Of a stretch of 64,000 bases of DNA, positions 33,564 to 45,394 are shown piece after piece. Position 1 is the stretch's first letter, and the number at the start of each line of letters is the position of its first letter. The position numbers and the translations under genes were made by a program. A model generated the notes under the pieces. It was not told where the DNA came from. It worked only from the letters and a program-made list of their open reading frames with translations, and made no database searches. The DNA is taken from NCBI RefSeq assembly GCF_003086295.3, contig NC_092051.1:72541772-72605771 (forward strand), given 5' to 3'. The DNA comes from Arachis hypogaea (lineage: Eukaryota; Streptophyta; Magnoliopsida; Fabales; Fabaceae).

Positions 33564-34959
33564 CTGAGGTTAAACAATGTAGTTGTGTCAAAAGAAAATA
33601 CTGCTATTCAACAGTTAATTCTGACAGTATTTATTCATATCACATGGGCATAACCTGTTTGACAAAGTTACATCACATGCCGTTTCTTGAAGAAAGAGAA
33701 AATATGATTAATGCCAAGCTTTGATTCTCTATAAAAAGAACAAATTCACTGACATGGAGACAATTCCATATAGGATAGGCAATCAATTTCAACAAAAAAG
33801 AACAAAACATATACACACACATAAAAACCTAAGATTAATGCAAAGCCTTAAGTAAACAATGTATGAGTTGCTTATATGTCAATGTTTACAAAATGACAGC
33901 AACTTGTGCTTCAGATCAGATTTTGACCAAGAGTTGATAAAAAATGACAGCAAAATGTTAGGATAAGATAATACCATTCAAAGTCTTTTCTCCCAAGCAT
34001 AGAAATCATAAATGTTTCCCAACTCTCCATAAATTAGGCTAATAATTCTTTATTGGTATGAATGTTAAAATCTTAACCTCAATATCCCGTTTTGCATCTT
34101 ACCCTTTTATTGCACCCCCTTAATATGTATACCTACTTTTCTTTCTAGCAAATGTTCTCAAGTTTTGTAACTAGGAATCAACTTTTTGCAATAGGAACTC
34201 TTAACATACAATTAATAAAATTGTGAAATTAATCCATTCTGTAATACTTTTGCTTTTTTCTTTAAACAAAGTATTGAGCTCACTACAAAATAAATGGGTC
34301 AAGTATCTATTATTCATTTGCTTTGTTAGGGAGTTGGAATCAAGTTTTACTACAGCTACATGAGTTCATCCGAATCTGAAATTTGGCAATTTTTAAGATT
34401 TTATTTTACTAATAGTTATATAATAAATTATTTATATGCCTCTATTTAAACAATTAAAACTTTTGTAAAAATGGTTCATAACCTGATATAAGAATTAAGA
34501 ACTTCTATGATTAAATGGTCATCAATTTATATGTAGATCAATTTCTTGTCCTAATAATAATTTGAGGATAATTCTTTAAAAAACAAAGGTCTCACATAGA
34601 AAACAAACAAAGAAACCATGTAAGACTATATACAAAACTGTCTACAAGATCAAATCATGACTTGAATGCCAAAATTTTATTACACTTATAGCAGCAAGAC
34701 TGTAGTTATCTCGAAGATGTTCACAGAATGCCAACATTAATGCTGTTGTCTTGCATTACCAAATTAGAACCAAACTTCAGAATAAGGAATTGGTTCAGAA
34801 ACAACATTCAAAACAAGAAAAACCCAAAACCAAAAATTAGAATCGGCAACAAATAATCATAACAAAGAAATCAGAATAAAAAAATAAAAACAACCAAGAA
34901 CAAATAATTAGATCTAAAAAAATTAGAACAAATAATTATAAGTAGAAAAAAGGTAGAAA
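33564..34959. other. AT-rich interior of CACTA 2
   Basis: No coding region is supported. Scattered short ORFs lack coding character. Confidence 0.5.
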
Positions 34960-35480
34960 TTCAACAACTAACTGCAAATAAGAAAAATAGATGCAGAGTT
35001 TCAGATAGCTGGGTGAAGGATGTAGAGGAATATGACTGTTTATTGCATTGTACTACGGAGGACGATAGCGGCTGCGAGTTCCACGGAGGACGACGGGCGA
35101 TGGGCGAGTTCCGAGGAGGACAACGGGCGACGGCTTCGGAGTGCGACTTCGAGTGACGGGCGAGTTCCACGGAGGACTACAGGCGACAGACACCGTGACT
35201 GCGAGGGAAGGAAAGGGTGAGCTAGGGACTGCGATGGTGGAGGGGATGAGTGGCGCTGAGGAGGAGAGTGGAGAGGGCCTGAGTCTGTGAGTGTTGAGGG
35301 AAAGACTGAAATCATGGCACTGGAGAAAGATGGAAGACAAGGAGAATTACTCGAATGAAGAAAATGAGGCAGAGGGAGACACTACTTCTGCGTGAATTAG
35401 GGTTAGGGGAATGGGAGAGAAATGTGAGATTCAAAAGTGATGAACTTGAAGGTGAGCTGCTGCTGTGTGCGATGGGTGTG
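34960..35480. repeat. GC-rich repeat block upstream of the gyrase fragment in CACTA 2
   Basis: Irregular repeats of GAGTTCCACGGAGGAC and ACGGGCGA (35060-35200), then G-rich sequence. ORFs on both strands arise from the repeat. On the minus strand it lies 5' of the captured exons. Confidence 0.6.
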
Positions 35481-36066
35481 ACGGCTTCTTTAGGGTCAAG
35501 GTGAATTTGGGAACAAAGTAAGTGTATAATGTTAATATGTTATCACTTCTAGGGTTAAAAGTGAAAACTTAGAAAAAAAGTGAAGTTCTTGGAAAAAAAA
35601 TGGGTGGGAAATTAAATTTTGGGTGGAAACTTTATCGGTACGTTTTTGTAGGGTGCTCAAATAAATACAGGATATGGGTACGCTTTAAAAATGTGACAGT
35701 TGGAAGTTAAACTAGCCACGCTTTAAAAGCATACCAGTTTCCTTATATGGCCGCACTTTTGAAGAGTGGCAAAAAAAGCGTGGCCAAATCATAAATCAAT
35801 GGCCACCCTCATAAAAGCATGCCAATTTCCCTCTTTGGCCACGTTTGAAAAGCGTGGCAAAAAAAAGCATGGCCAAATCACAAATCAGTGGTCACCCTCA
35901 TAAAAGCGTGGCCATTGACCTCTTTTGTCCACGCTTTAAAAGCGTGGCAAGAAAAAAGTGTGCCGATAGACCTTTTTTCTTGTGGTGACAAAAGCGTAGC
36001 CTTAGCCTAAGGCTAATTTTGGCTATACTTTTCAAGTGTACCTGAATGGGTATTTTTCTTGTAGTG

Positions 36067-36958
36067 TGTGCACAATTTAAGTGTGGGGAAATTGGGTTTG
36101 GGGAATACTTGGGTTGGGAATTGGGTATTGTACATTTTTCTGAAAATGTGAGAAAGATAGTTGAGTATATATTCTTGTATTCAATACCTTTATCAAATGC
36201 ATTGAGAAAAATAAGAAAAATAAAAAGAAAATAAAGAAAAGAAAGAAATAAAAAAGAAAAAGCAATAAAAGGGGACAAAATGCCCCAAAGTAAATGGTGG
36301 TAGCAATGCATATGTATTGTACTAAAATTGGGATGCATGAATATGTGGGAAAAATAATTAATGGGTAGTTAGATTTTGCATTTTGATTACATGGATTGTC
36401 TTAGCTTAGGTGGGAAGTTTGGGTTAATAAATGATTCAGATTTTAATCCACTTAACCAAATACATTCCTACCTTGACCCTAACCCCGTTACAACCCGTGA
36501 AAAGGCCTCTTGATATGTGTATTCGTGCATTAAATTTTTATTGATTGGTAGAATAAGAGCAAGCCTTAGAAAGCAAGATTAGTAGAGAACTGAGAGAATC
36601 GACCTTTAAACACTAGAGTGATTAGAGTGTATACACTTCCAGTGAGAGTTCGACGCATTAAATTTGTGATTAGAGTGATTAGAGTGACTAGAGTGCATTA
36701 AATTTGTTCTCGACTTTCACGAACTTTCTTTTTACAAGTCTATTTGTATTTCATTTTGAGATTTGAATTAGTGGAATCCAATTTATATTTGTTCTTTGAA
36801 GATTTATTTACTATTAACTAAGTAGGTAGAAGCATTTAGCATATAGTTGCATTAATATAGATAGGTTGCATTGCATTAGTCTTACCATTTTCCCTTCACT
36901 CTTTTCGTTCCCTTGAGCTTAGCATGAGGACATGCTAATGTTCAAGTCTGGGGAGATT
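36067..36958 (+). other. Element D tail after the CACTA insertion
   Basis: Resumes D with a third purine motif TTTAAGTGTGGGGAA (36076-36090). No ORF. Near the end lies the perfect stem-loop TTAGCATGAGGACATGCTAA (36919-36938) and a decayed polypurine tract TTCAAGTCTGGGGAG (36941-36955). Confidence 0.8.
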
Positions 36959-38396
36959 TAATGAGCCACTATTTTATGGTTTATTTTGTACTGAATTGAG
37001 TGGATTTTGTCAACTACTCTCACACTTAAAGTTGATTGAAAACATGCTTCCTAGGCCTTAAAGTTGCTTACTTTTAATTCTCTTTTATTACAATTCGATG
37101 ATGTGATGTGTGTGTTAAGTGTTTTAAGGGTTTATAGGACAGGAATGACTTAGAGGATTGAAATGAAGCTTGCAAAAGTAGAAGGAACACAAGAAATTGA
37201 AATTTTGAGGAGCTGGTGTCCATGCGCACGCATGGCTGATGCGTACCGTGACCAAGCCAATGTCCAAATGACGGGCACGCGTGGCTGAAGCCTACATGTG
37301 GCCAGTGCTGAGTCCAAATGACGAACGTCACGTGCTGTAATTAACAGAAAATGCTGGAGTGATTTCTGGGCTGCTTTTGACCCAGTTTCAGGCATGAAAA
37401 TGAAGACAAGAGGCTACAGAGTGAAGCTGGGACAATAATTCATTCATACACACACATTAGGTTTTAGATGTAGAATTTTAGAGAGAGAGGCTCTCTCCTC
37501 TCTCTAGGTTTTAGGGTTTCTTTTAGTTTTATTCCTTCTAATATTCATATTTCTATCTTGCTTTAATTTAGTTTCTCTTCTACCTTTTATTGTTCTAGCA
37601 TCTTAGTTTATCTCCTCTTGTTGATTTCTTCATTTTCCCAATTTAGTTTATGAACTCTTCTTGTTAGATTTAGTTTCCTTTTAATGCAATTTGAAGTATT
37701 TCATGTTTTTTGCTTCTTCTTTAATTGTTGGTTATTGATTCTTTGCATTTGTTAATCTTAGATTTTACTATTTCTTGTTACTTTTTTATGATTTTATTTT
37801 GTGCCTTCCAAGTGTTTGATAAAATGCTTGGTTTGATTTTAAACTAGTTTTTTTGTGTTCTTGGCTTGGGTTGATTATTTGGAGACTCTTGAATTGTCAA
37901 AGTCCCTTGTTGAGTGGTAATTGAAGATTTCCGGTTAGCTTGAACTTAACTAAATTTAGTCTCTACCTATGAGTTGACTAGGACTTGTGAACTCAAGTTG
38001 ATTGTATGCACTTAACTTTTCTTCATTGCTTAGAGGTTAACTAAGTGAAGGCAATTTACATTAACCATCTCAATTGACGACGATAATGAGGATAGGACTT
38101 CTAATTCTCTTTCCTTGCTAGGACTTTTCTTAATTGTTAGTTTATTTTCTTGTTATTTACATCCCTTGTTCAACATTCAAAAACCCCAAAAAATACTTTC
38201 CCATAAGCAATTATAAGTACACTTCCCTGCAATTCCTTTGAGAGACGACCCGAGTTTAAATACTTCGGTTTTTTATTAGGTTTGCTTAAGTGACAAACAA
38301 TTTAAACATTGATTGAGGTTTAATTGTCGGTTTAGATGTATACTTGTAACCCAATTATTTTTGTGAAAATTCTTTACCGGTATTTTTCCTTCGTCA
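36959..38396 (+). repeat. Element D 3' LTR
   Basis: About 1.44 kb, the same length as the B LTR. It aligns with it in reverse: GGTTTATTTTG near the start, the leader GA/CT hairpin (37479-37507), GAGACGACCCGAG near the end, final TTCGTCA. Where B has its TATA box, D reads GGCTACAGAG (about 37410), so its promoter looks lost. The first bases are mutated, so the start is good to about 4 bases. Confidence 0.8.
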
Positions 38397-39293
38397 ACCA
38401 CCTTTGGAGGGAAGTCTCACACGCGTAGCACAGGAGAGGGAGTTTCGAAAGTTGAGTTGAAGCATCTGCCTCCATCTTTGAAGTATGCCTTCCTGGGAGA
38501 CAAAGACACTTATCAAGTGATCATTAGCTCCTCTCTGAAACACGAGGAGGAGGAGGCGCTGATTCAGGTGATCAAAAGTCACAAAATTGCTCTCGGATGG
38601 ACCATTAGTGACTTAAAGGGGATTAGTCCGACTAAGTGTATGCACAAGATTTTATTAGAGGATGATGCTAAACAAATTGTGCAACCAAAAAGGCGACTAA
38701 ATCCAATCGTGAAAGAAGTGGTCTAGAAAGAAGTAATGAAAGAAATGAGCTCATTTCGACAGGAACACTCACAGGGTAGTGTATGTGTATTGACTATAAA
38801 AGGCTTAACAATGCTACACACAAGGATCACTTCTCCCTACCTTTCATTGATCAGATGCTTGAGAGGTTGGCTAGCCATGCTTTCTACTATTTTTTGGACG
38901 TATACTCTGGTTATAATCAGATTACTGTAGACTCTCAAGATCAGGAGAAGACGGTATTCACTTGTCCTTTTGGAGTATTTGCTTACCAGAGGATGCTGTT
39001 TAGACTCTGTAATGCCCCAGTGACTTTTCAGAGGTGTATGCTTTCTATTTTCTCAGACACGGTTGAAAATTTCATTGAGGTATTTATGGATGACTTCTTT
39101 GTATTTGGTGATTCATTTAATTCTTAGTCACCGGATTTCAAGCAAAGAAATAGAGGTTGATAAAGCTAAGGTGGAGGTAATTGAAAAATTTCCATCCCTT
39201 ACTAATGTTAAGGTAATAAGGAGCTTCTTAGGACAGAAGGTTCATAAAGGATTTCTCTAAAATAGCTAAAGCATTGAGTAATCTCTTGGTTAC
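38397..39293 (+). pseudogene. Athila-like reverse transcriptase remnant (H)
   Basis: From about 38450 the frame reads VELKHLPPSLKYAFLGDKDT and GWTISDLKGISPTKCMH, then a TAG (38724-38726) and a frameshift. The second segment (38783-39126) has MCIDYKRLNNATHKDHFSLP, LDVYSGYNQITVDS and the polymerase motif as FMDD in VFMDDFFVFG. It continues with further breaks to 39293, where solo LTR E interrupts. It resumes at 41003 and again at 58783. No LTR of this element is in the window. FMDD in place of YVDD is usual for the Athila branch (recall). Confidence 0.85.
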
Positions 39294-40997
39294 CGATGAG
39301 CGGATAATTTATACGTTTTTTGGCATTGTTTTTACATAGTTTTTAGTATGTTTTAGTTACTTTTTATTATATTTTTATTAGTTTTTATGAAAAAATCACA
39401 TTTCTGGACTTTACTATGAGTTTGTCTATTTTTCTATAATTTCAGGTATTTTCTGGCTGAAATTGAGGAATCTGAGCAAAAGTATGATTCAGAGGCTGAG
39501 AAAGGACTGCAGATGCTGTTGGATTCTGACCCTCCTCCACTCGAAGTGCATTTTCTGGAGCTATAGAAGCCCAATTGGTGCAATCTCAATTGCGTTGGAA
39601 AGTAGACATCTTGGGCTTTCCAGCAATATATAATAGTTCATACTTTTCTCGAGATTTGATGGCCCAAACCTATGTTTAAAAGCCCACCAGAGACCCTTTT
39701 CTGGCGTAAAACGCCAGAACTGGCACCAGAACTGGAGTTAAACGCCTAAACTGGCATCCAAGTTGGCGTTTAACTCTAGAAAACACCTATTCATGTGTAA
39801 AGCTCAATGCTCAGTCCAAGCACACACCAAGTGGGCCCCGGAAGTGGATTTCTGCACTCTCTGCATTTAGTTACTCAATTTCTATAATCCCTAGTAACTA
39901 GTTTAGTATAAATAGCACTTTTTACTATTGTATTTGTATGATGGTTGGAAACCTTTTTTTCACTTTTATGTTACATTTGGGAGGCTGGCCATTCGGCCAT
40001 GCCTAGACCTTTTTCTGTTATGTATTTTCCAACGGTGGAGTTTCTACACCTCATAGATTAAGGTGCGGAGCTCTGCTGTTCTTCATGAATTAAAGCAAGT
40101 ACTATTGTCTCTCTTTCAATTCACGCTTACTTATTCTCCAAGATATACTCTCGTACTTAATTCAGTTAAGTCAGAATGAAGGGGTGACCCGTGACAATCA
40201 CCCACTATCTTCGTTACTCGCTTAGCCAAGATCCGCGTGCCTGACAACCACAAGCGGTCTACAAGATGTTCAACATAGTCATTGGACGATAGCCGGAGTA
40301 TATTCTCTTGGGTCTCTAATCCACGGACCGAGTCTGTGAGATTAGAACCTTCGTGGTAGAGGCTAGAACCAATTGGCAGCATTCCTGAGATCCGAAAAGT
40401 CTAAACCTTGTCTGTGGTATTTCGAGTAGGATCTGGGAAGGGATGACTGTGACGAGCTTCAAACTCGCGAATGTTGGGTGCAGTGACAGTGTGCAAAAGG
40501 ATAGAGAGATCCTATTCCGACACAAGTGAGAACCGACAGATGATTAGCCGTGCATTCGCTGTACCTGGTATTTTTCATCCGAGACGAGAAATCCGACAGT
40601 GGATTAGCCGTGCAGAAACCGTACTTGAACCATTTTTCACTGAGAGGATCATAGAGCTTGCCATGGAAGGGAGCACGCATGATTGGATGAAAACAGTAGG
40701 AAAGCAGAGGTTCAGAAGCAACAAAGCATCTCCAAACGCTTATCTGAAATACCCACCAATAAATTACATAAGTATTTTTATTTTAATTTACGTTTTATTT
40801 ATCTTTTAATTATCAAAACCTCATAACCATTTGAATCCGCCTGACTAACATTTACAGGATGACCATAGCTTGCTTCAAGCCGGCATTCTCCATGGGATCG
40901 ACCCTTACTCTCGTAAGGTATTACTTGGACGACCCAGTGCACTTGCTGGTTAGTTGCACCGGAGATGTGAAAAGTGTGATTGCAATTCCGTGCACCC
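39294..40997 (+). repeat. Solo LTR E inside the RT remnant
   Basis: A single 1704-bp LTR starting CGATGAGCGGATAATTTATA and ending CCGTGCACCC, flanked by the 5-bp duplication GTTAC at 39289-39293 and 40998-41002. There is no interior and no second LTR. A TATA box TATAAATAG is at 39907-39915. A self-complementary array around GGCGTTTAAC and AACGCCAGAACTGGCAC lies at 39703-39785. It is the product of recombination between two LTRs of one element. Confidence 0.9.
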
Positions 40998-41002
40998 GTT
41001 AC

Positions 41003-41027
41003 TGGCACAACTTTTGTTTTTGATAAT
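41003..41027 (+). pseudogene. Short piece of the RT remnant between E and F
   Basis: 25 bases (encoding TFVFD-like residues) linking the end of E to the start of the F array. With E and F removed it joins 39293 to 58783 in one pol sequence. Confidence 0.75.
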
Positions 41028-43237
41028 TGATGCCAGGACATCTTGGCTAGTTTCACAAGCCATTTTTTGTTTGTTTTAGGGTAGTTGCATGCATTTCTTA
41101 GGCAATAAGTAAGTATTTGGATGAGAATTTCACGCATGCCTTGATTCAATCAAACATTATTAATTTTGTGCATTTTCATGAGATTTATGCTAGATTTATT
41201 TTTTATTATGGATGATGCAAAATCTTGTTAAATTAGCAAAGCTTTTATGCATGTGTTTGGTTGATGATAGGTAGAATGGTTACTAAGGAAGGGAGAACAA
41301 ACAAGCAACAAAAGGGCCATAGAAAGGATCAAAAGGAAGCAACGTTGGTGGCCAAGGTTGGCTCACCAACGTTGCCTCAAACGTTGTGGAAAGAAGAAGA
41401 GACCAACGTTGGAGCCAAAGTCGGTGCTCCAACGTTATGTCCAACGCCCATGCTTAAAAGAGGTGAAAGTTGGCCTCCAACTTTGCCTCAAACGTTGGCC
41501 AAGAAAGGTGCATAGTTGGAGCCAAAGTTGAACTCCAACTATGCCTCAAACTATAAGCAAGAAGGCAATGTTTGAGCTTAAAGTTGGACCTCAAATGCTA
41601 CCTCAAACGTTAGCCAAGAGGAAGGTGCATAGTTGGAAGCAAAGTTGGACTCCAACTATGCCTCAAACTTCAATTCAAGAGACCATAGTTGGAGCCAAAG
41701 TTGGACTCCAACTATGGGTCCAACGTTGAGGTAGAGAGGTGCCAACGTAGAGGGAACGTTGGTGGTCCAACATTACCTCGAGCGTGCTCAACAAATTTCA
41801 AGTTTTGGAGTTGGAAAATTGTGAAGTGACGCGTACGCGTGGGTCACGCGTACGTGTAGATGAGCAATTTTGCCAATCGACGCGTATGGGTGGATGAGTA
41901 ATTTTGCCAATCCAGGCGCACGTGCAGGCAACGCGCACACGTGGATAGGCAAACGTTGGACTCTAACGTTGAGTCAAACTATGCTGGCTGCACCCAGAAA
42001 TTCACTTTTTAAAGTAACGTTTGACTCAAACGTTGATCACCAACGTTCCCACCAACTTCAATACAAAATAGCACCCATGAAAGTATGAACGTTAGATAGC
42101 CAACGTCCTTGTCAACATCACTAAAGAGCCACTCTAAGCTTACTCCAATCAAGGCCAAAAGCCCACATCCAAGTACTTGAAAACCCATTTTGATGAAAAG
42201 GAGTATAAATATGAAGACTTTGGAAGTTAGAAGTGGGCTTGGAAGCATGGAGGATTAGAGACTCCAAAGCTCTCGGGAGGCCCTGAGGGGGGATCTGGGA
42301 GTTCAGAACTCTGTTTATTTTCTCTGTACTTTTCTTTTTAATTCATGTACTTTCTTTCTTTTTGCAATTTCTGTTTGAATTGAGCTATGAACAACTAAAC
42401 CCCTCTTCATGGGTTAGAGAGCTATGTTGTAATTCAATGGATCAATAATAGTTTTTACTCTTCTTCTTCTTTCTTTTCTCTTGATTTTGCTAGAAAGCTT
42501 TCGATCTTATTTCAATTGAGCAGTTGGCTCGACGGAGAAGCTGTTCATAATTAGGTTTCCTTTGAACCTCGAGAGAGGAATGAGGAAATTATGCTAGAAA
42601 TGCTTTCTCATGTTAGACTGGATTAGGGGTTGGATGGATATAGTGACATGTAATCCTACCAATACTTTGATCTAGAAAAACATGTGGTATAATCAGTGAC
42701 CAAACTTCATCTCTTCCCATGAACAATTAAATCAAGACATTGGGCAATTGTTCAAGCTTAGAGAGATAGGTGAGCCAAGACATTGGAATCCAATCACCTA
42801 AGATTGCCAAGAAAATCAATGAGTATCTTGATTGAGGAAGAGATGAAAATGAACTTAATCCGGAGAATGCAACATCTCCTAAGCCCAATGAACTCCCCAT
42901 CTCTGATCTATCCATTCTCTTTAATTTCTGTTATTTACTTTTATGCTTAACCACCCCATTCATATTTATTTTTCTGCACTTTAATTTCTGCTCTTTATAT
43001 TTTGCAATTTACATTCAGTGATTTATATTCTATGCTATTTACATTTCCCTCAATTTAATTTTTGGCACATCCAAATTCAAATCTGATTCAGTTCAACTAG
43101 AACATTCCTCTAATTAAAGTTGATCAACCAATCAATCCCTGTGGGATTCGACCTCACTCTATTGTGAGTTTTTACTTGACGATAATCTGGTGCACTTGCC
43201 GGTGGAAATTTGTTGAGAGACAGATTTTTGTGCATCA
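41028..43237 (+). repeat. F LTR 1
   Basis: TGATGCCAGGACATC to TTTTTGTGCATCA, 2210 bp. It holds a palindromic array of GTTGGAGCCAAAGTTGG-type units (41344-41800), a CpG block (41827-41945), TATAAATA at 42204-42211 and a region matching the G LTR (CTATGAACAACTAAACCCCT). Confidence 0.9.
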
Positions 43238-43260
43238 AGTTTATGGCTCCGTTGCTGGTG
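43238..43260 (+). other. Degenerate primer binding site of F (first interior)
   Basis: TGGCTCCGTTGCTGG from 43244 corresponds to TGGCGCCGTTG in B, C and G, with changes. The second copy is at about 53380-53394. F priming may be weaker or use another tRNA. Confidence 0.6.
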
Positions 43261-43448
43261 ATTGATTTTGTTTTGACAATGAATAAATTGGTGGATAACT
43301 AGATTCAACACTTTTATTTTCCTTTGTTGATTAGTTTTATTTAAACTGTTTATTGTTTTTATTCTCTGCAATTTAAGTGGTTTTTCCTTGTTGATTTATC
43401 CACTAACTGTTTGTTATTTTGCCTCACTAAGAATCTCTCATTTATTAC

Positions 43449-44925
43449 AATGGAGATTCCAATTTCTTTTGGTGATTAACACATTTGAGACAGAGCTTTT
43501 TGCAAGAAAGAAAAGAGTATCCAGCATCTTTTGGTCAATTAAATTTCATGAGATACTTTCCATACCACAGAAGGCTTCATGTTATTATGCTCATGGTGGG
43601 TGGGAGTATCAAGAACATGAAATGGAGTACTTTCCAGAACCACAAAATGGTCTATATTTTGGTGAAATTAATCACTACTCAAGTTGTGGCTGGGAAGATT
43701 AAAATCAAAGACATTTCACTCATTCATACCCGATTCATCCAGAGCCATCACCTCTCAACTATCCAACCTCACCTCCGAATTTTACATGTCTAAATTCTTC
43801 ATCACTTGAGTATGCCTCAGCACAAAATTCTGTCCCAAATCCATACAATTCATTTCACCATCCACAAATCTCATTCCATTACCCTCAAGAGTCATACCAC
43901 TTTTAGAATACACAACCATAAAATAACCGATTCCATTCACAAGCCGACCCTAACCAACCGCCACAACCTACACACCCTCCTATAGATAGACTTGCTAGGA
44001 TGGAACTCATCATTGAAGAAGTCAAAAAAAAGAGAGAAGAAGACAGACTTGCTAGGATAGAACTCCTCCTTGAAAAAATGATAAAGATAAATGAAGAAGA
44101 GAAAATAGCAAAAATGACCGATGAAGAAAAAAAAGAGACAATTAGCACAACCCTATGATGGAGAATTAACCGATCTCTTTCCTTGGTTAGGGAAAGAATC
44201 CAATGTCATCAGCTCAGGGAGTGAAGTAGTGCTTAGCAAGAAGGACGAGGACCAAATGGTGGTTACAGGGGAGGAATCAGAAGAACAAGAAAAAGAGGCA
44301 CCCATACCAAGTGAGATTCATATGAAGAAGGAAGAGGTTGTGAGAGTATATAAGCCTAAGGCTCCATACCCACAGAGGCTACTAAGGGTGACAAAGGAAC
44401 ATGGAGACTCACTCCCAAAAGACTCAATGCAACACCATGTAGAAGAAAGGGAGAAAATCAATCAAGGAAGTCCACACTCCAATGAAATAGAGAGTTGCAT
44501 AGAAGGTGAATTCATTGAACCACCAATTCAAGAAGCTCTTGGTGAAAAGGATGCTCCAACTATCCAACAATACCCAAGTATTGAGATCAAAGATGTGAAG
44601 GCAGTAAATACAAGCACCAAAAGGAGGATTGTGACCGAGAAACAAAGGACCATATCCATGAAGAAGAGAACGCCAAAGAACAATCTAACTCCTGATCCAA
44701 CAAGCATGTTCACTCAAGCCAAACACAAAAGAAGGCTTGCTGGAAGGAGGCAATCACAACAAGGGGCATTAACTGGCTCCTTTTTCCACTTGAGGTCATT
44801 CCTCTTAACAAACTGGAAGAAGAGAAAGAAATTTATGAACAGAATGTCAAGCTAATGAAATTAAAAGAACGCTTGTTGGGAGGCAACCCAACCAGAGGTA
44901 ACTCTCTTTTCTTTTCTTAGTTATT
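43449..44925 (+). pseudogene. Gag-tail-like ORF of F, first interior
   Basis: It starts at ATG 43449 and is broken early (TAA at about 43476). Readable pieces: GGWEYQEHEMEYFPEPQNGL, HYSSCGWED, then DRLARMELIIEE and a second DRLARIELLLEKM, a duplicated unit. An A-run shift leads to a 244-codon open frame (44121-44855) with FPWLGKESNVISSGSEVVLS and YKPKAPYPQRLL. The last part switches frame again to LFPLEVIPLNKLEEEKEIYE and LLGGNPTR. The order resembles the region after the capsid of Athila-type gag (compare DRLSRIETLLEG in G). The capsid domain itself is missing. Confidence 0.65.
44875..44892 (+). other. Stem-loop after the F ORF (first interior)
   Basis: GTTGGGAGGCAACCCAAC: a perfect 6-bp stem with loop AGGCAA. 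Same plan as GGTGGGAGACAACCCACC in B/C/D, with a compensating pair change. Confidence 0.7.
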
Positions 44926-44967
44926 TCAATAAAAGAGTTAAGTAGATTTATCTATATTGCAAGGAGC

Positions 44968-45216
44968 TAAGTTTGGTGTTGCACACTAAAATAATTCAAG
45001 GGTGAATGTGGGATTCTAAGTTTGGTGTTCTACCAAAGATTTCATTAAGAACACATTGCAACCCTCAGCATGACTAGTCACTAGCTCCAACCAATCATAA
45101 GAACTACTTAACAATTGTTTAATTTCTAGTTCATAGTTGTTTTCTTAATAAAAGCACGTGAGGTTCTCTATATGTATTCAATCTGTTGCATTAGGCAAGG
45201 AACTAAGTTTGGTGTT
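44968..45216 (+). repeat. Repeated TAAGTTTGGTGTT motifs in the F tail
   Basis: Copies at 44968-44980, 45017-45029 and 45204-45216. The same motif precedes the F LTRs (51244-51256 and 56556-56568). The third copy is part of a long inverted repeat with ACACCAACTT. Confidence 0.75.
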
Positions 45217-45394
45217 CACACACCAACTTAAGTTCAGAAAAACACAAGCATACAAGCATGCTAACCATCTCTCAAGTGCTTGGGGAACAAGCAACTTCCA
45301 ATAACTTTTCAGGAATTCAATCAATCTCTTGGAAGGACCATGCACCATCATCCAACACTACAAGAAAATGGAATATTTATAACAAAGAATTTGT

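Larger units (their letters stand above)
31207..35987. mobile_element. CACTA element 2, nested in CACTA 1
   Basis: It starts CACTACAAGAAAATAAGC and ends TTTTTTCTTGTGGTG, the reverse complement of a CACCACAAGAAAAAA variant. Flanking triplets are ACT and ACA, so the duplication is imperfect or has mutated. Subterminal repeats of AAAGCGTGCC/GGCACGCTTT (31225-31680 and 35640-35970) differ from those of CACTA 1, so it is a separate family. No transposase is seen. It carries antisense gyrase exons. Confidence 0.85.
26211..36066 (+). mobile_element. CACTA element 1 (non-autonomous, gene-carrying)
   Basis: It starts CACTACAAGAAAAATAC and ends with the reverse complement; the first 23 bases match at both ends. 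The 3-bp duplication TGT flanks it, as expected for the CACTA (En/Spm) superfamily. Subterminal GAAAAGCGTAGCC-like repeats fill both ends. No transposase frame is seen. It carries exons of host genes (27045-29448) and a second CACTA element (31207-35987). Confidence 0.93.
22983..38396 (+). mobile_element. Element D: plus-strand relative of B and C, 5' end not visible
   Basis: From 22983 the sequence enters the middle of a B/C-type ORF, then follows the B interior in reverse orientation. It is interrupted by a CACTA element at 26211-36066 and ends in a 3' LTR (36959-38396). The 5' LTR, primer site and N-terminal ORF half lie beyond J and C. It is the oldest copy of this family here, by its many lesions. 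Confidence 0.85.

Noticed and set aside
31204..35990. Perfect 3-bp duplication for CACTA 2
   Set aside because: The flanks are ACT and ACA, and the right tip is CACCAC rather than CACTAC; I accept the element on its ends and subterminal repeats but not an exact duplication.
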